Assembly: GCA_977017575.1 (NCBI GenBank)
Contig: CDRNVI010000022.1
Coordinates: forward strand, 92,424-156,423
DNA from: Paramoeba atlantica
Taxonomy: Eukaryota > Discosea
Direction: 5' to 3'
Length of the DNA: 64,000 nt
Position numbers and translations under genes: made by a program. Below are positions 31,040 through 41,983 of this stretch, one piece after another. The stretch's first letter is position 1, and each line of letters starts with the position of its first letter. Under the pieces are notes generated by a model that was given only the letters and a program-made list of their open reading frames with translations, was not told the DNA's origin and made no database searches.

Positions 31040-31201
31040 GACCTCCTTTAACGATAAAGATACAGTTTCTGTACCTTGTTGAATTATTTTCCTTATTCCA
31101 TCTTTTTCCAGGTACGCGGTTCCTTCTATATGACCGTCGAAGAGGAGTCGACTCATAAAACAGGATCCTGGGATCAATTTGAAGGTAATGCGCACCTGAT
31201 T
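31040..31201 (+). mobile_element. LINE-A 5' start with SL, cut short
   Basis: It matches 25940-26101 with SL at 31050-31081. It ends at CACCTGATT without an A-tract, where unrelated sequence begins. This is the right end of the plus-strand stack. Confidence 0.9.
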
Positions 31202-31730
31202 GAATTGCGCATCTGAAAGACAAGAAAAAAAAATTGTTTTCTTTAGTTCAGAATCTAGGCAGGGCTAGTTCCTCGGAAAAGCGTGTCACGAAGGTTTGGT
31301 CACCCTTTTTGGCATTCTATCATGACAAGCGACATTGGATAAACGCGAGAAAGGAGATCAATAGCTACGCGTGAGCGGTTTGGAGGCTGCGAGTGTTGGG
31401 GGGCTTAGCCCCTTCACATAGTATTTACTTGTTTTATTATTGATTTTAGATTCGGTACCAAGTTATTATCTTATTAGCGTGCGCATTATAGATCGTAGTA
31501 TACATGTATTCCTGTTCTATAAAAATATTGTATGTTCAGTGAAAAGAGACAGAAGTGTGTATTTCTGGAATTAGATACTTTATATTGTTTCTGCTTTATT
31601 GAATGTTCGGACGCCTCGCTGCGGATTTCTTGAAGTGAAAAACACAACACACTCCAAAGATTGTGCTGAATGACACCCACCCTAGTTTCTTAGTACCTTG
31701 TTATATCCGGTACCGGGCGGTGTCATTCAG
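31202..31730. other. Spacer, possibly YR-element 3' repeat remnant
   Basis: No coding frame was recognised. A GGGGGCTTAGCCCCTTCAC block (about 31397), followed by AT-rich sequence and then GTGCGC..TATA, resembles 7652-7720 of the YR copy 1 repeat, so part of this may be an old relative. At 31667-31729 a perfect 11-bp inverted repeat (TGAATGACACC / GGTGTCATTCA) encloses 41 bp. Confidence 0.45.
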
Positions 31731-31735
31731 TTTTC

Positions 31736-33231
31736 AATGCAGCAGGTGACGCACAACCTCCGGACACGAGCAAGGAATCCGGTCAATCACTTGAGCCACC
31801 TGTCAGGAACGAGGAAATAGCAGCCGCATCTGAAGGTTTGGAGGATCACTCAGCGCATGAGTTCCAGGATTGCGACTCGCCTCAGGGAGATAAACCACAA
31901 CGGGAAGGTGCTGTCCATCCGATCAGCTTTATTAACGACGAACACCCGGACGGAAGCTCAGGAGTCTTTGAGATTATGCAGAACATTGACGTCAAAACAC
32001 AATTCCCCATACCACCTGACGAAATCTGGAGACAATCCAAGCAAATAAAGGCAGGAACTTTGTGTTCGATAGTGTGGGCTTTTGCAAATCAGTAAAAGAT
32101 CAATATGGCGTGCGGTAAGGTAGTGCGAACGCATAGCAAGCGTGGAGGGATGGGGAAACTCTCAATGCAATACACGGGGATCTCAGGGTACAAAGAAGAA
32201 CAGGAATACACAGGATCTCTACCGCCCCAAGAAAACGTGAGAATCTTCCGCATTATCTGGCATCAAGCGCCACCTCCGATTGATGTTACCGTGTTACGTG
32301 ATAGTACTATCGAGAATCATCTGATCACACTGACCCCAGACGACGTACATGGGGAGGGAGTTGATCTCTTACCAATACCCACCGTTCGGAATATCAGTCC
32401 TGACCTTATTCCATGCGTCATCGCAACTTTTCGTGAAATTGTAAAGGATTACATCAGTGCCGATCACCAGCAGAGGAATATTATTTGGCATCGACTGCCG
32501 TCGGCGATGAAGCTGTCGCTTGCAGGAGTACGCCGCGCCAGTGGAAGGAGTAGGAGACAAAGACCATATCCTAAAAATAACGATGACAAGGAAGATCAGG
32601 CCGCCTTGAATGACCGGAGAGCTATCAAAAGAGCAACGCGGTTGGTTACTGAAGGGTGCGCGTCAAAAGCAGCCAGAGTATTAGATCAAGCCTTCACGCC
32701 AAGTAATCTTCCGGATGAGGAAACCTTGGACAAGTTGTTAGAATTGCATCCTCAAAAAGAATGCGACTTCAGAATCCCAGCAGACGCGCCAATAATGTCT
32801 GGGATTGAAATGGAAGAACTCCGTGCTGCTGGAAAGCTCCTGGCGAAAGGGGCCAATCAAGGTCCAACAGGGATGACGGATAGCATTGTACGGCTGCTGC
32901 TTGATGATGAACTTTGCTGCATCAATTTGTGTCACATGATATGTGATCTCATCAACGGTTTCCTGGGCAAGGACGTGATTCGTCGCATCAACCGCGCTAG
33001 GCTGGTTGCCATTCCCAAAAGTTGTGGAGGGGTTCGCCCATTCGCAATGGGTGAGGTGCTCAATAAATTGGCCGGCATAGTCCTAATGCAAAGGTATGAG
33101 CATACGCTGGCTCCGTTATTTGCACCCATGCAACAGGGCGTTTTCTCAAAAGCGGGATGTGAGAAAATAGTGCACCAACTTCGGAATCGCCACAGCAATG
33201 GATATTCCATTCTATCCGTAGACGTTAAACA
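31736..33231 (+). CDS. LINE-D2 protein, N-terminal and RT half, truncated
   Basis: The frame is open from about 31736, with one in-frame TAA at 32093, and encodes the LINE-D-type N-terminal module (TLCSIVWAF, GKVV, SKRGG, NVRIFR). It then carries the first RT blocks: GANQGPTGMTD, GGVRPFAMGE and ILSVDVK (33210). It stops at 33231, before the catalytic DD, where the reversed LINE-D3 begins. It is a distinct family member, not a copy of LINE-D or D3. No SL and no start codon were found at its left end. Confidence 0.8.
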
Positions 33232-36200
33232 ACCGAGTCTGACTTCGAAGAAGACAAAAGGTCCCACGCTTTCGTGTGAAGAGCTGCCGCCGCCGTATCT
33301 TCGTCGATAGGAACGCTGGTGTCGGTTGTTGCTGTTGGCACGCTGGTGTCGGTTGTTGCTGTTGGCACGCTGGTGTCGGTGTCGGACTGCAAAATGGCGT
33401 GCGTCTGGTCTCCTTGGTGTTCGACTTGAGCTGAAAGATTAATTGGGCGCTCGAAAACTGAATACCAAGAGGACTCAAAGGCTGCACACCGAATTGGGAG
33501 ACAAGACGTCAGGCCCAGCCCGCCTTTCTTAACCGGTAAACGTAACTGAGTTATCTGATCCTGAGATAGCGTTCCAAACCACGAATTCAACACCTCTTCT
33601 ACCTCGTGATCGAATAGTTTAGCTAGATTTTCGGAGACTATGGGGTGGTGTACTCTCAACTGGTAGTTCTGACGTACATTCACGCATTTGGACAACAATT
33701 GTGCCGACGTGTTGTTGATACCCATCTGCTTCAGACGTCGAAAAATTTCATAATATTTTTGCAAAGATTTCACCAGCTCTTCGCTGACCTTACTTTCTTC
33801 GCCGATGAAAGCACCCAGTACCTTTATCGTACAGTCTGCTTTTTTTACCTCTGCACTGCTGAGTTCTTGCGGCATTGGAATGTTCCCCGTCCCTCCAAAC
33901 CACATGCATTTGTTTGTTGAAACAATCAGGCTGCAGTCTTGCAATAGGGATTGGAGGCGTGTTAAAGCTTTTGTTAAAAGCTGCGGGTCGTCGGAAACAA
34001 GGTTGATATCGTCTATGTACGCGCAGATTTCAACTCCAGGAAATTCTTCAGCAAGATTTTCTAATATTGGCTGCAACAGAGCGCAAAAATAAATGGTGGA
34101 TAGCGTTGAGCCTTGACGGACGCCACTGGTGCTTTTCACTATGCCGGTCAAACGGTTTGTCTTAGCGCCGTAGAAAAGTAATTCGAAAGCTTCAGCATAC
34201 TCCGCGTGGAAAAACCTTTGAAACGGTCGGAGAGTAGCTAGTCCAAAAACATGTTTGGCGATAAGATTCCGCGACGGGGTATTGAACGCATTTTTTAGGT
34301 CGATGGCTAAGATGCACGCGCCTTTTCTGTATCGTTCATTTAAGGTGTGTACAATGCGCTCACTCCCCGATTTTGAAAGCACACCTTGCTGCATTGGTGC
34401 GAAAAGGGGTTGAATCGTGGATTCGTATCGCTGAACGAGAATGTTGCCGGCAAGCTTCATCAGCACCTCACCGATGGCCACGGGGCGGATACCACCTCCT
34501 GTTTTCTGAATCGCTACTAGACGTGATCTTGCCAAACGTTTCATCAGATCTCGCGGAAGAAAACCGTTGATTAGATCCATGAGCATGTGGAAAAGGTTTG
34601 GGCTGCACACTGGGTCATCAATAAGGAGACGCACGACGCTGTCTGTAGTGCCTGTCGGACCTGGGCTAGCTCCTCTTACTAAACGCATCCCTGCTGACCG
34701 AAGCTCAGAAGAATCCAAACCAGTAAGAAGAGGCGCATCATTTGGTAGGTTAAACTTGTATTCGTGTTGCGGATGTAAATCCTTCAGCCTATCTAGAATC
34801 TGATCATCCGACAGAGTGTTTGGGATGAATTTCTGATCAAGAGTTTTGCATGCCTTTCTCGCGCATCCTTCCATGACTAAACGCGTTGCCTTTTTTATTG
34901 CTCTTTTATCCGCTTCGTGCTCATCAGACTTGGTTGGATGATCGCCAGATGTTTCGCTGTCGGCTTCGAATGGGCGGCGGCGTCTTCGGGGATTGGAGGC
35001 TTGACGCACTATTGCTAGGGAATATTTCATCGCTGAGAGAACTTCGTGCCAGATTTTGTGCCTTTGTGGATAAGTACTGTTGATGTATTCACGCATTATT
35101 TCTCGGTAAGACGCGATTACAGCGGATATCATTTCCGGTTTTATGACGCGAGATGTTGGAATGGGCACTTAATCCAAGTCCTTTGACTTCCAACCTTCCT
35201 TCGAGTTACTCATGCTTTGCTCGGCCGACTGCCCAAACATGTATTCCCCTTGCGATTGACCGTCGTTTGGATCAATGGGCGTAGAGGCTGTACACGGGGG
35301 TGCTGCAGCATGCCATATCATCCCGTTAACCCTCACACTTTCGTGTGGCGGTAGTGTCCAAGTGAATTCCTCACCAACTTTATGCCCTACGATCCCCGAG
35401 TAGATTATGTTCAGCTTCCAAGTACCTTTCCTACGATACACGCTGGTTACTTTCCCAATTGAGATGTTGGTGTCATCTCGATTCCCGAAAGACCACGCGA
35501 CCGAACATAGCGTTCCTTTTTTGATATGTTGAGACTTCGATTGGATATCGCTTGCTTGTAGAGGAAAGCCTCGTGTAGCGAATTGGGGCGACAGTGTGTC
35601 ACACATCTCTGCCGAATTCGCATTCTCTACGAACCGAATTCTATCTAGCGCGGAGTTCAACACATTCCCCATTTCAGACAAAGTTGTACCACCAGAATTT
35701 TCGTCAGGCGCTGGAAGAGGACTGGGAAGTTCCGATTGTACGGGGTTCCCATCACTAATCGTACCGTATGACTTGTGAGGTTGCGGAGAGGAGAACACAG
35801 AATTTACCGATCGAGCTGAATGATTGGTTTGTCGCTCAGAAGCGGTAGAGTCTGTCCCCCCTGCATCCTGCAGATAGTCTTGCAGATCAGGGTTCTGACC
35901 TACGATGGACGCAATCCCGTTGTCCGTACGTTCCTCTACGAACACTTCATTTTTATTATGGAATGCAGACGCAACATTGGATAAGGGTGATGCGTTCGTG
36001 TCCTCATTAGGCCTTTCTTTCGTCTGATTCGCGTCAAAAGGCGTCATAAACGCGATGTCCGGGGCATCTGGCCTCATGTCCGGGGCATCTGGCGTTTTTG
36101 GAGTCAAGAATATGCCCGTACTCTCATCTGGCGGCGTGATAGTTCCGGTGGGCGTGTAGACTGCGGTGGGGTCCGCCTCGTCGAGCGCATCGGAGAATGG

Positions 36201-36255
36201 GTCGAAACTGTAAACGTCATGTAAACTTGAGAAAGTAATTTTGATTACGTCTTAT
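33232..36255 (-). CDS. LINE-D3 protein, N-terminal and RT parts, 3'-truncated
   Basis: On the minus strand the frame is open from about 36255, with one in-frame TAA at about 35169. An acidic, Pro/Ser-rich N-terminus is followed by the LINE-D module (TLCSVAWSF, SIGKV, YRRKG, YSGIVGHK). The RT has GIRPVAIGE, IDLKNAFNTPSR, GVRQGSTLST and YIDDI (about 34010). It ends near a 27-bp minisatellite, and the endonuclease domain is absent. The right half of D2 and the right half of D3 are both missing at the same point (33231/33232). Confidence 0.82.
33313..33384. repeat. 27-bp coding minisatellite in LINE-D3
   Basis: There are two full and one partial copy of a 27-bp unit (encoding TDTSVPTAT on the minus strand) close to the truncated end of LINE-D3. 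Confidence 0.85.
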
Positions 36256-36700
36256 ATCGAAAACATATGGCATTATTATCATTATTGTTGTACGTGTTAG
36301 AACATTTCCGCTATTTGAAAAGAAAAAGTTTGGTGGGTGCCGCCGACACCCAGTCGTGAGTTCTTTTAGCAAGTTAGTTTTGTTTTCTACTATGTAACAT
36401 TCTTTCGCGAATCCTAAATAGAATAGTTTATAGTATCCTTATATTTCTTACGTCACGAGTTCACCAATAACATTCTGGTTTTAAATTTGTGTTACTTCGC
36501 TTTCATTCACAATGATGCGGAATCGAAATTATTAAAAGTTTACGGATTGAAATTCAGGAGGGATTATATTTGAATAGGGTTTGTTAATAATTATGTACGT
36601 GTATGAACTGTATGCATTTTCGCGTGAAATTGATTTTATTCTTATGTGACTGTATTAGTGACTATTCTATTTGGGTAAAGCTTCACTCGTTTTCGCAATT
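36256..36700. other. AT-rich spacer before YR copy 2
   Basis: No coding frame was seen. It contains a GGGTGCCGCCGACACCC hairpin near 36336. Position and base composition suggest it holds the 5' leader or terminal repeat of the following YR element, but no matching copy was found. Confidence 0.4.
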
Positions 36701-37348
36701 ATGACACATCAAGTTTTCGGCACCCCTGGTGCGCCGGAGCGTGGTGCTCCCGAAACTCAGACTGAACAAGTTCTCAACCTTGACCAAGTTGAGAGTTTGT
36801 TGCGCAACGGAAACGGGAGCGTTCGGATGTCTGCGACAGACAAGGAAGAGTTTGGCAAGAAGATTTTGACACTGCTCGAACGAGGTTTTAAGGTGCGGGT
36901 AGAAGCACGGTGGGCGGAGCAGCAGGATGACACGATTCAAACTGTGGTAGGAGACGTGTACCGTAGACGTGCTAGAGGCAGTAATTCCTTTGAGTTGTGG
37001 GCCTCTTGGGATGACGAGCCCGACAATGAATATGAGTTTCCTCACCCCTTGATTGATTATTTCTCACTATCGATAGTCAAGGTGTACAAAGCGATGCCTG
37101 GGGGGAAGCCACGTGATGATCAGTTGACGGCGATGCAAGAATTGCAGATTGCTGACCCGGCGAAGTTTTCCGCATTTGTTCCTCTTACTTGGGCAGCTTG
37201 GATTGAATCTCTCGACGAATTCAAAGCTCGCGAGTTGATTCGGGAACTTCGTGAGTCTCCTCAGTTGGGTGTTCGTTTTAACCCCCCTGCACATCGCGAA
37301 CGTTTGTTCGCAATTCTTGTGAAATGGATTTATGCAGCACGAGTTATG
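36701..37348 (+). pseudogene. Gag-like region, first part (YR copy 2)
   Basis: A coding region without a recognised family apart from its position. Its middle part (VEARW, GDVYRRRARG, FPHP) has the spacing of the small module found in LINE-C/D N-termini, a weak resemblance. It ends at element X. Confidence 0.55.
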
Positions 37349-37786
37349 GAATTGCTCATCAGAATATAATTTTAATAAACAAATAATTAATTTGTAATCA
37401 CTAAATATAATTTATCAAATACGAGGCACCCAAATACCTGTGTTTTGAACGTTACTATAAATAAAATTATTTGATGAATATAGTACTAAAGGACGTCCTT
37501 ATCAAAACAATCTTCACCTCTCTCTCTCTTGCGAATGGGTAGTTCCCCGGCGGGGACCTAACGCAACTTTCCTTTTGCGAAAATAGAGAAAAGCTACTAG
37601 TGTAATAATAAAGTATAGTACTGTATAATTGATAATCTACAAATATACATGGTTCCCCCCAGAGGGGGCAATGTCACACTGAAATCAGATCATAATATTA
37701 AATATCATGTGCCCCGTAGGGCCACGGTCAGATCTCATACAGAATCAAAAGTATCTTCTTTGATCAATTCTTTCCGTAAACTATAA
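37349..37786 (+). repeat. Element X, copy 2, within the gag-like region of YR copy 2
   Basis: The 438-bp segment begins GAATTGCTCATCA and ends CAATTCTTTCCGTAAACTATAA. These are the same termini as 29315-29761, with shared internal blocks (GACGTCCTT, GCGGGGACC, CAACTTTCCTT, GTGCCCCGTAGGGCCAC). No flanking duplication is visible. It also contains a CCCCCCAGAGGGGG hairpin (about 37655). Confidence 0.75.
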
Positions 37787-38124
37787 GAAGGATGGAAGGA
37801 TGAACAATTCCTGTGCATTGCGGAGATGCTGGTAGAAGAACTCAGAAACCATTACTGGGCCTCGACGGGGGCTCCTGTTGAACGTGTGCAACAGCGACTT
37901 CATAAAGACGACGATCCCAACGATCGCTACGGCCAGATTATGACTGAAGAACAACTGCGTAGTAATCGTCCTCGGGCTTCGAAAGGAAGTCGCGTGTGTT
38001 TTAATTGCCGACAGCCAGGGCACTACCGAAATCAGTGTCCGCGTCTGCATAGCGCAGGTACGAAGACGGTTTTTCGCCCGGGGGTGGCGAGCAGCGCCCA
38101 GGCAGGCGTAAGACGCACGGAATA
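37787..38124 (+). pseudogene. Gag-like region, zinc-knuckle part (YR copy 2)
   Basis: It contains one CCHC knuckle (CFNCRQPGHYRNQC, about 37996) and the DDDPNDRYG segment that parallels the start of copy 1 in this window (EDPNDVFG). It is followed a few bases later by the recombinase region. Confidence 0.75.
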
Positions 38125-38128
38125 GGAA

Positions 38129-39213
38129 ATGTGCCCCACCCCGATAATTGCTCGTGCCCGTCCGTTAAGGATACGGAGGGTGAAATTACCAGGCTTATCT
38201 CCGAATTTATCTTTCTCCTTACCAAGCGATGCATTTGTTGCAAATCCGGTTCATCGAATTCAACTTCGGGGAAGAAACAACTCGTGCGGAGCGACACGCT
38301 CCGCGCCTCCGTTGGGAGCCAAACGAGCGAGGTCAGATCTGATGTGCGATCTCTTACGGATCGACTCACGAGACCCACACGGCCGAATAGTTCGGGAGGC
38401 TATCGAGCCCATGTGGGCGACCAGCACGTGGGCAACCAGAGAGAGACTCTGGGTTCGAATGAACAAATTTTGCGCGCAGTTTCACTTGTCACAAAGCGCT
38501 CTAAGTGCAGTCCAATTCGTGGACTCATTAAAGTTAGCAACTTCGACGAAACTCGCTTATGCTCGGAATCTTCAAACTCTCCTGGTACTGATGGGAAACG
38601 AAGCAACGCCATTGAAAATGTACGGGAAAGCATTGCAAGCACAAGGCGCGCTAGAACAAAAGAGGCAGATGCTTCCGATTACCCCCTTGTTGCTCCGAAT
38701 CTTAAGGAGAAATCTGTCGCCGTCAGAGAGCATGACGGTGTTACTGTGTTGGAAAACAGCGGCTCGTTGGACGGAAGCAGCAGAACTAGGTCCGGATCAA
38801 ATACTGAAAAGCATGCAAGAGGAAGTGGTAGTCTACTGGGGACGGTCGACGAAGTCCACGAGAATGAACCCTTACAGACCATATATGTATGCAATAGTGA
38901 CCGGCCCCGGGACGACCGAGCTTGCAGAATATATGGGACGCCTTCCAAGAGGGGGGAGAATGTGCTACACGGAGGTCTCCTAAATGGACAAGAAAATCCG
39001 GGAAATTTTGGGCAGTGGTTACGGCACGCATTCCATCAAAAGGGGAGCAGTAACCTTGCTATTCAACGAAGTGGCCGCGGGAAACATGTCCATCTCCGAC
39101 GTCCAAAACATGACGAAGCACCTCAGTCTAGAGAGTCTACTGAGGTACAATGCCAATCAGGTAACGACAGCGAGGGCACTCGGGACGCAACGGGTATCTG
39201 CACGACTCCCGAT
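38129..39213 (+). pseudogene. Tyrosine recombinase region (YR copy 2)
   Basis: It parallels the two recombinase parts of copy 1. An upstream helical part and RWTEAAE block is followed by the GTHSIKRGAV motif (about 39020) and LLRYN near 39145. The family role is joining cDNA circles to the target. Confidence 0.75.
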
Positions 39214-40595
39214 ATGACACCAGAATTGTTGGAGCAACTTTACTCTGAGGTGCCGTGCTTGAAGAGGCACTCATTGACTTGCGCGCGAAGATCTTCTAAA
39301 CTCGCACGCGCTAAGGACTTTAACATAGCGTTGCATGTTAAAAAAGACACACCCATATTGAAATTGGACGTAATTAAATCATGGATGAACTTGAATGCGA
39401 AACAGCGTTTTGAGGAAGTGTTGAATCAACTTTTTTACGTACCAGATGAGAAACCTGAAAAGCAGCCGACCGGAGTTAATTCTTTACCTTCCTCTGATAT
39501 CAAACTGCTATTACAAGCTGGCATTATTTCGCAAGTAACCTCTGAAGAAGTAATAGACCGTCCGACCGCCCAGTTCGTTATACCCTTTACTGTCATAGAA
39601 CAAGATGAGGAAGGTAAAGAGAGGAGACGATTTATCTCCTGGTCGCGCGCAGATAACACTCGCCTAAAGGAGTATGTGCCGAATGTACCACTGCTTCACC
39701 CGAGTAAGTATTTACACCGCGTTGATGACTGTGTGGGGGTCAAGAGGGATTTGAGATGTGGTTTTTATCAAGTGTCGGTGCCGTTGGAAGCTCGTCGTAA
39801 GTTTAGATTCATTTCCAAAGGAGCTACGTACGAAATGAATGTTCTTCCAATGGGGCATAGATGTGCCCCAGAAGTTATGCAGACCATTACATCAGCTCTT
39901 GCTGGTCTTCCAAGTGTATGCAAGGCTGAATCATCCTTTTCAAGTGCCGCGATGGACGTGTACATTGACGGGGTTCGGTTTTCTGGAACCCAGGAGGAAG
40001 CTCAGAATTATGTGCGCTTCGTTGATGAAAGATGCGCGAAAAGCGGTGGGAAGTTTAAGGAGGAAGGGTCAGAACCGGCCATCTGTTATGTGTTTAATGG
40101 AGTGTGCTACAATCATAAGACACACAAGGTCAGCCTGGGACCACGTGTTGTCCGAAAACTCAAAAACGATAAGTTTTATGAGCTCAGTTTCATTGATTTG
40201 GGGGCGGCGGTGGGGCGCCTTTTGTACTCGTCGGCGGTTCTGGGAATTATAATCCCACGCTTTCATTTTGCGATCAAGATCGCACAAAGACGTATCAATT
40301 TGCTGAACCGGTGTCCTTGGATAGGGAGGAAACCTGTTGATCTCCCACGCAAGACACGGATCATTTTGGCCCAGTGGCGAGATGAAGTAGTGCGAAACAC
40401 TCCGATTAAGGCACCCCCTCACCCGGATTTAGTATCACATAAACATCGACTATGTACGGATGCGTCAAGCAAAGGATGGTGTGGGATACTGTATTTGGAT
40501 TCAGGGGAAGTTCTTGTGACAGGAAAGCCTTGGGAACCCGGTACAAGATATGAGGTAAACAATGCGGAGGCGACTGCAGTGCGTTTAGCTATCCT
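39214..40595 (+). pseudogene. RT-RNase H region, first part (YR copy 2)
   Basis: DIRS/VIPER-type reverse transcriptase (GFYQV, VLPMGHRCAP, VYIDGVRFSG), then the start of RNase H (CTDASSKGWC). It ends at the insertion of LINE-C3. The rest of RNase H is at 41756-41983. Confidence 0.85.
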
Positions 40596-40847
40596 GGTCT
40601 TAATAAAAACAAAGGTCTTAATAAAAACAAAGATCATCTAATCCATCCGGTTTTAGGTTGTAGTTTGTTTGCTCGTTGCTTTTTTTTGAGGTATTATTTA
40701 CAGATTTTTAGGGAATAATTTACCGCATGATTGTTTTGGACTTTAGGCGTTTTTGTTGCTGTTGGAATTGACGTGGACTTGCGCATATATATATACCATG
40801 TATGTATATTGCATAAAAACGAATCTCTCACTATTATTATTTTGCGG

Positions 40848-41036
40848 TATGTTCTTTTAGTTGCAACTTTACGCAGAGAAAATAAGCGGTCTTGACACGG
40901 GTTCTTTTTTCGAACTTTATTTTTCAATGGCTGAGGCCTCCTATGTTCTTTTAGTTGCCACTTTACGCAGAGGAAAATAAGCGGTCTTGACAAGGGTTCT
41001 TTTTGCGAACTTTATTTTTCAATGGCTGAGGCCTCC
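40848..41036. repeat. 94-bp tandem duplication in the LINE-C3 3' end
   Basis: 40848-40941 is repeated at 40942-41036 with only a few substitutions. The duplicated unit covers the last codons of LINE-C3 and the start of its 3' UTR. Confidence 0.9.
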
Positions 41037-41700
41037 TAGCCATTGTTCTGCTGAGATGTATTGTCGTAATTGTGATACGACAGTGTAAGCTGCAAATTTC
41101 TCGATTTCTAGTTGAAAGGAATCTCGCGTGTTTTGGAAATCAAGCTCAGCCCTTTTCGCCAGGGTTTTGATTAGGTTCTTCGTTTCTTCATGCATTAACC
41201 CACAGTCTGTTACCGCTATACATCGAAAATACTCTGGTTCCAGACCTTTTTCCACTATATATTTCCGATGTTTTCGTTCCACTGCACTTTGTAAAAGAGC
41301 TCTGCTGCTTTGTTTACGATATCCACTGCAACATGTATGGACCACTGTCACGTCGTATAAAACTTCCCCTACGTCAGGCCACATTATTGCTAGATCCGGG
41401 CCTGATCTAATTCTTCTAGCGCGACATGGGTGTCTTTCTGCGGCTTCGGGTGAGATTGAACATTTGCACTTTGTACAGAAAAAGGATGAATAAAGACGAG
41501 GCTCAATGGCGCATGGCAGCCCTGCTTTGGCACACAAGTTAGATAAATACCGTACGATGTGTGAGTGTTTCCTTGTGCTATTCATTCCTGCACATCGCGA
41601 ACAGCCGGCCACATGTGGAATAATATTGCTCGGTGATTAAATGGTTCCACATCCTGGGCACGAAACGGCTTCTGGGGCATTCTCCAGTCTTATCGCTAGA
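41019..41700 (-). CDS. LINE-C3 restriction-like endonuclease fragment
   Basis: It encodes the C-terminal LINE-C domain: IIPHVAGCSRC, RKHSH, CTKCKCSIS, GPDLAIMW, LYDVTVVH and AYTVVSQLRQYIS. One in-frame TAA lies near 41637, at a position occupied by Glu in LINE-C1 and C2. The upstream RT is absent because the copy is 5'-truncated. Confidence 0.8.
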
Positions 41701-41755
41701 CGCATCGTGAGGGTTTGCTTAATATTATTCGTGAGGATACGCATCGTGAGGGTTT

Positions 41756-41983
41756 GCTATCCTCGAATTTAGTAAGCATCTCAAGCGCGGAACATGTCTT
41801 GATCTTTTCGTTGACAATACTTCGTGCAAAGAAGCACTCAACCGGAAAATGTCAAAGTCAGACAATATTGCAAAAAATCTTTTGGTAGTTCTGGAGGAAG
41901 CGAAGCGTAAAGGGATTTGCATTAAAGCGAGCTATGTCGCATCTTCTCAAAATCCAGCGGATCCGATTAGTAGGGCATTTTGA
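41756..41983 (+). pseudogene. RNase H region, last part (YR copy 2)
   Basis: It carries the FVDNTSCKEALNRK and NPADPISR segments parallel to the end of copy 1 (7265-7439). Confidence 0.8.

Larger units (their letters stand above)
40596..41755 (-). mobile_element. LINE-C3, 5'-truncated RLE LINE inserted in YR copy 2
   Basis: It is flanked by an 8-bp duplication GCTATCCT (40588-40595 and 41756-41763). On the minus strand it carries the LINE-C endonuclease end, a 3' UTR and a terminal pair of 18-bp repeats (CTTTGTTTTTATTAAGAC units, 40597-40632) instead of poly(A). At its other end a CGCATCGTGAGGGTTTGCT block occurs twice (41701-41719 and 41740-41758), the second copy overlapping the duplication. 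Confidence 0.8.

Noticed and set aside
38131-39213. Long frame overlapping the recombinase region of YR copy 2 in another frame
   Set aside because: Only its downstream part (from about 39214) resembles a protein family. The upstream part is an accidental opening across the recombinase region.
8661-41700. Reassigned stop codons (single in-frame TAG/TAA in LINE-C1, C3, D2, D3)
   Set aside because: Each stop lies at a different aligned residue, and all three stop codons are also used as terminators of intact frames (LINE-A TAA, LINE-D TAG, LINE-C3 TGA). Ordinary mutation is simpler.
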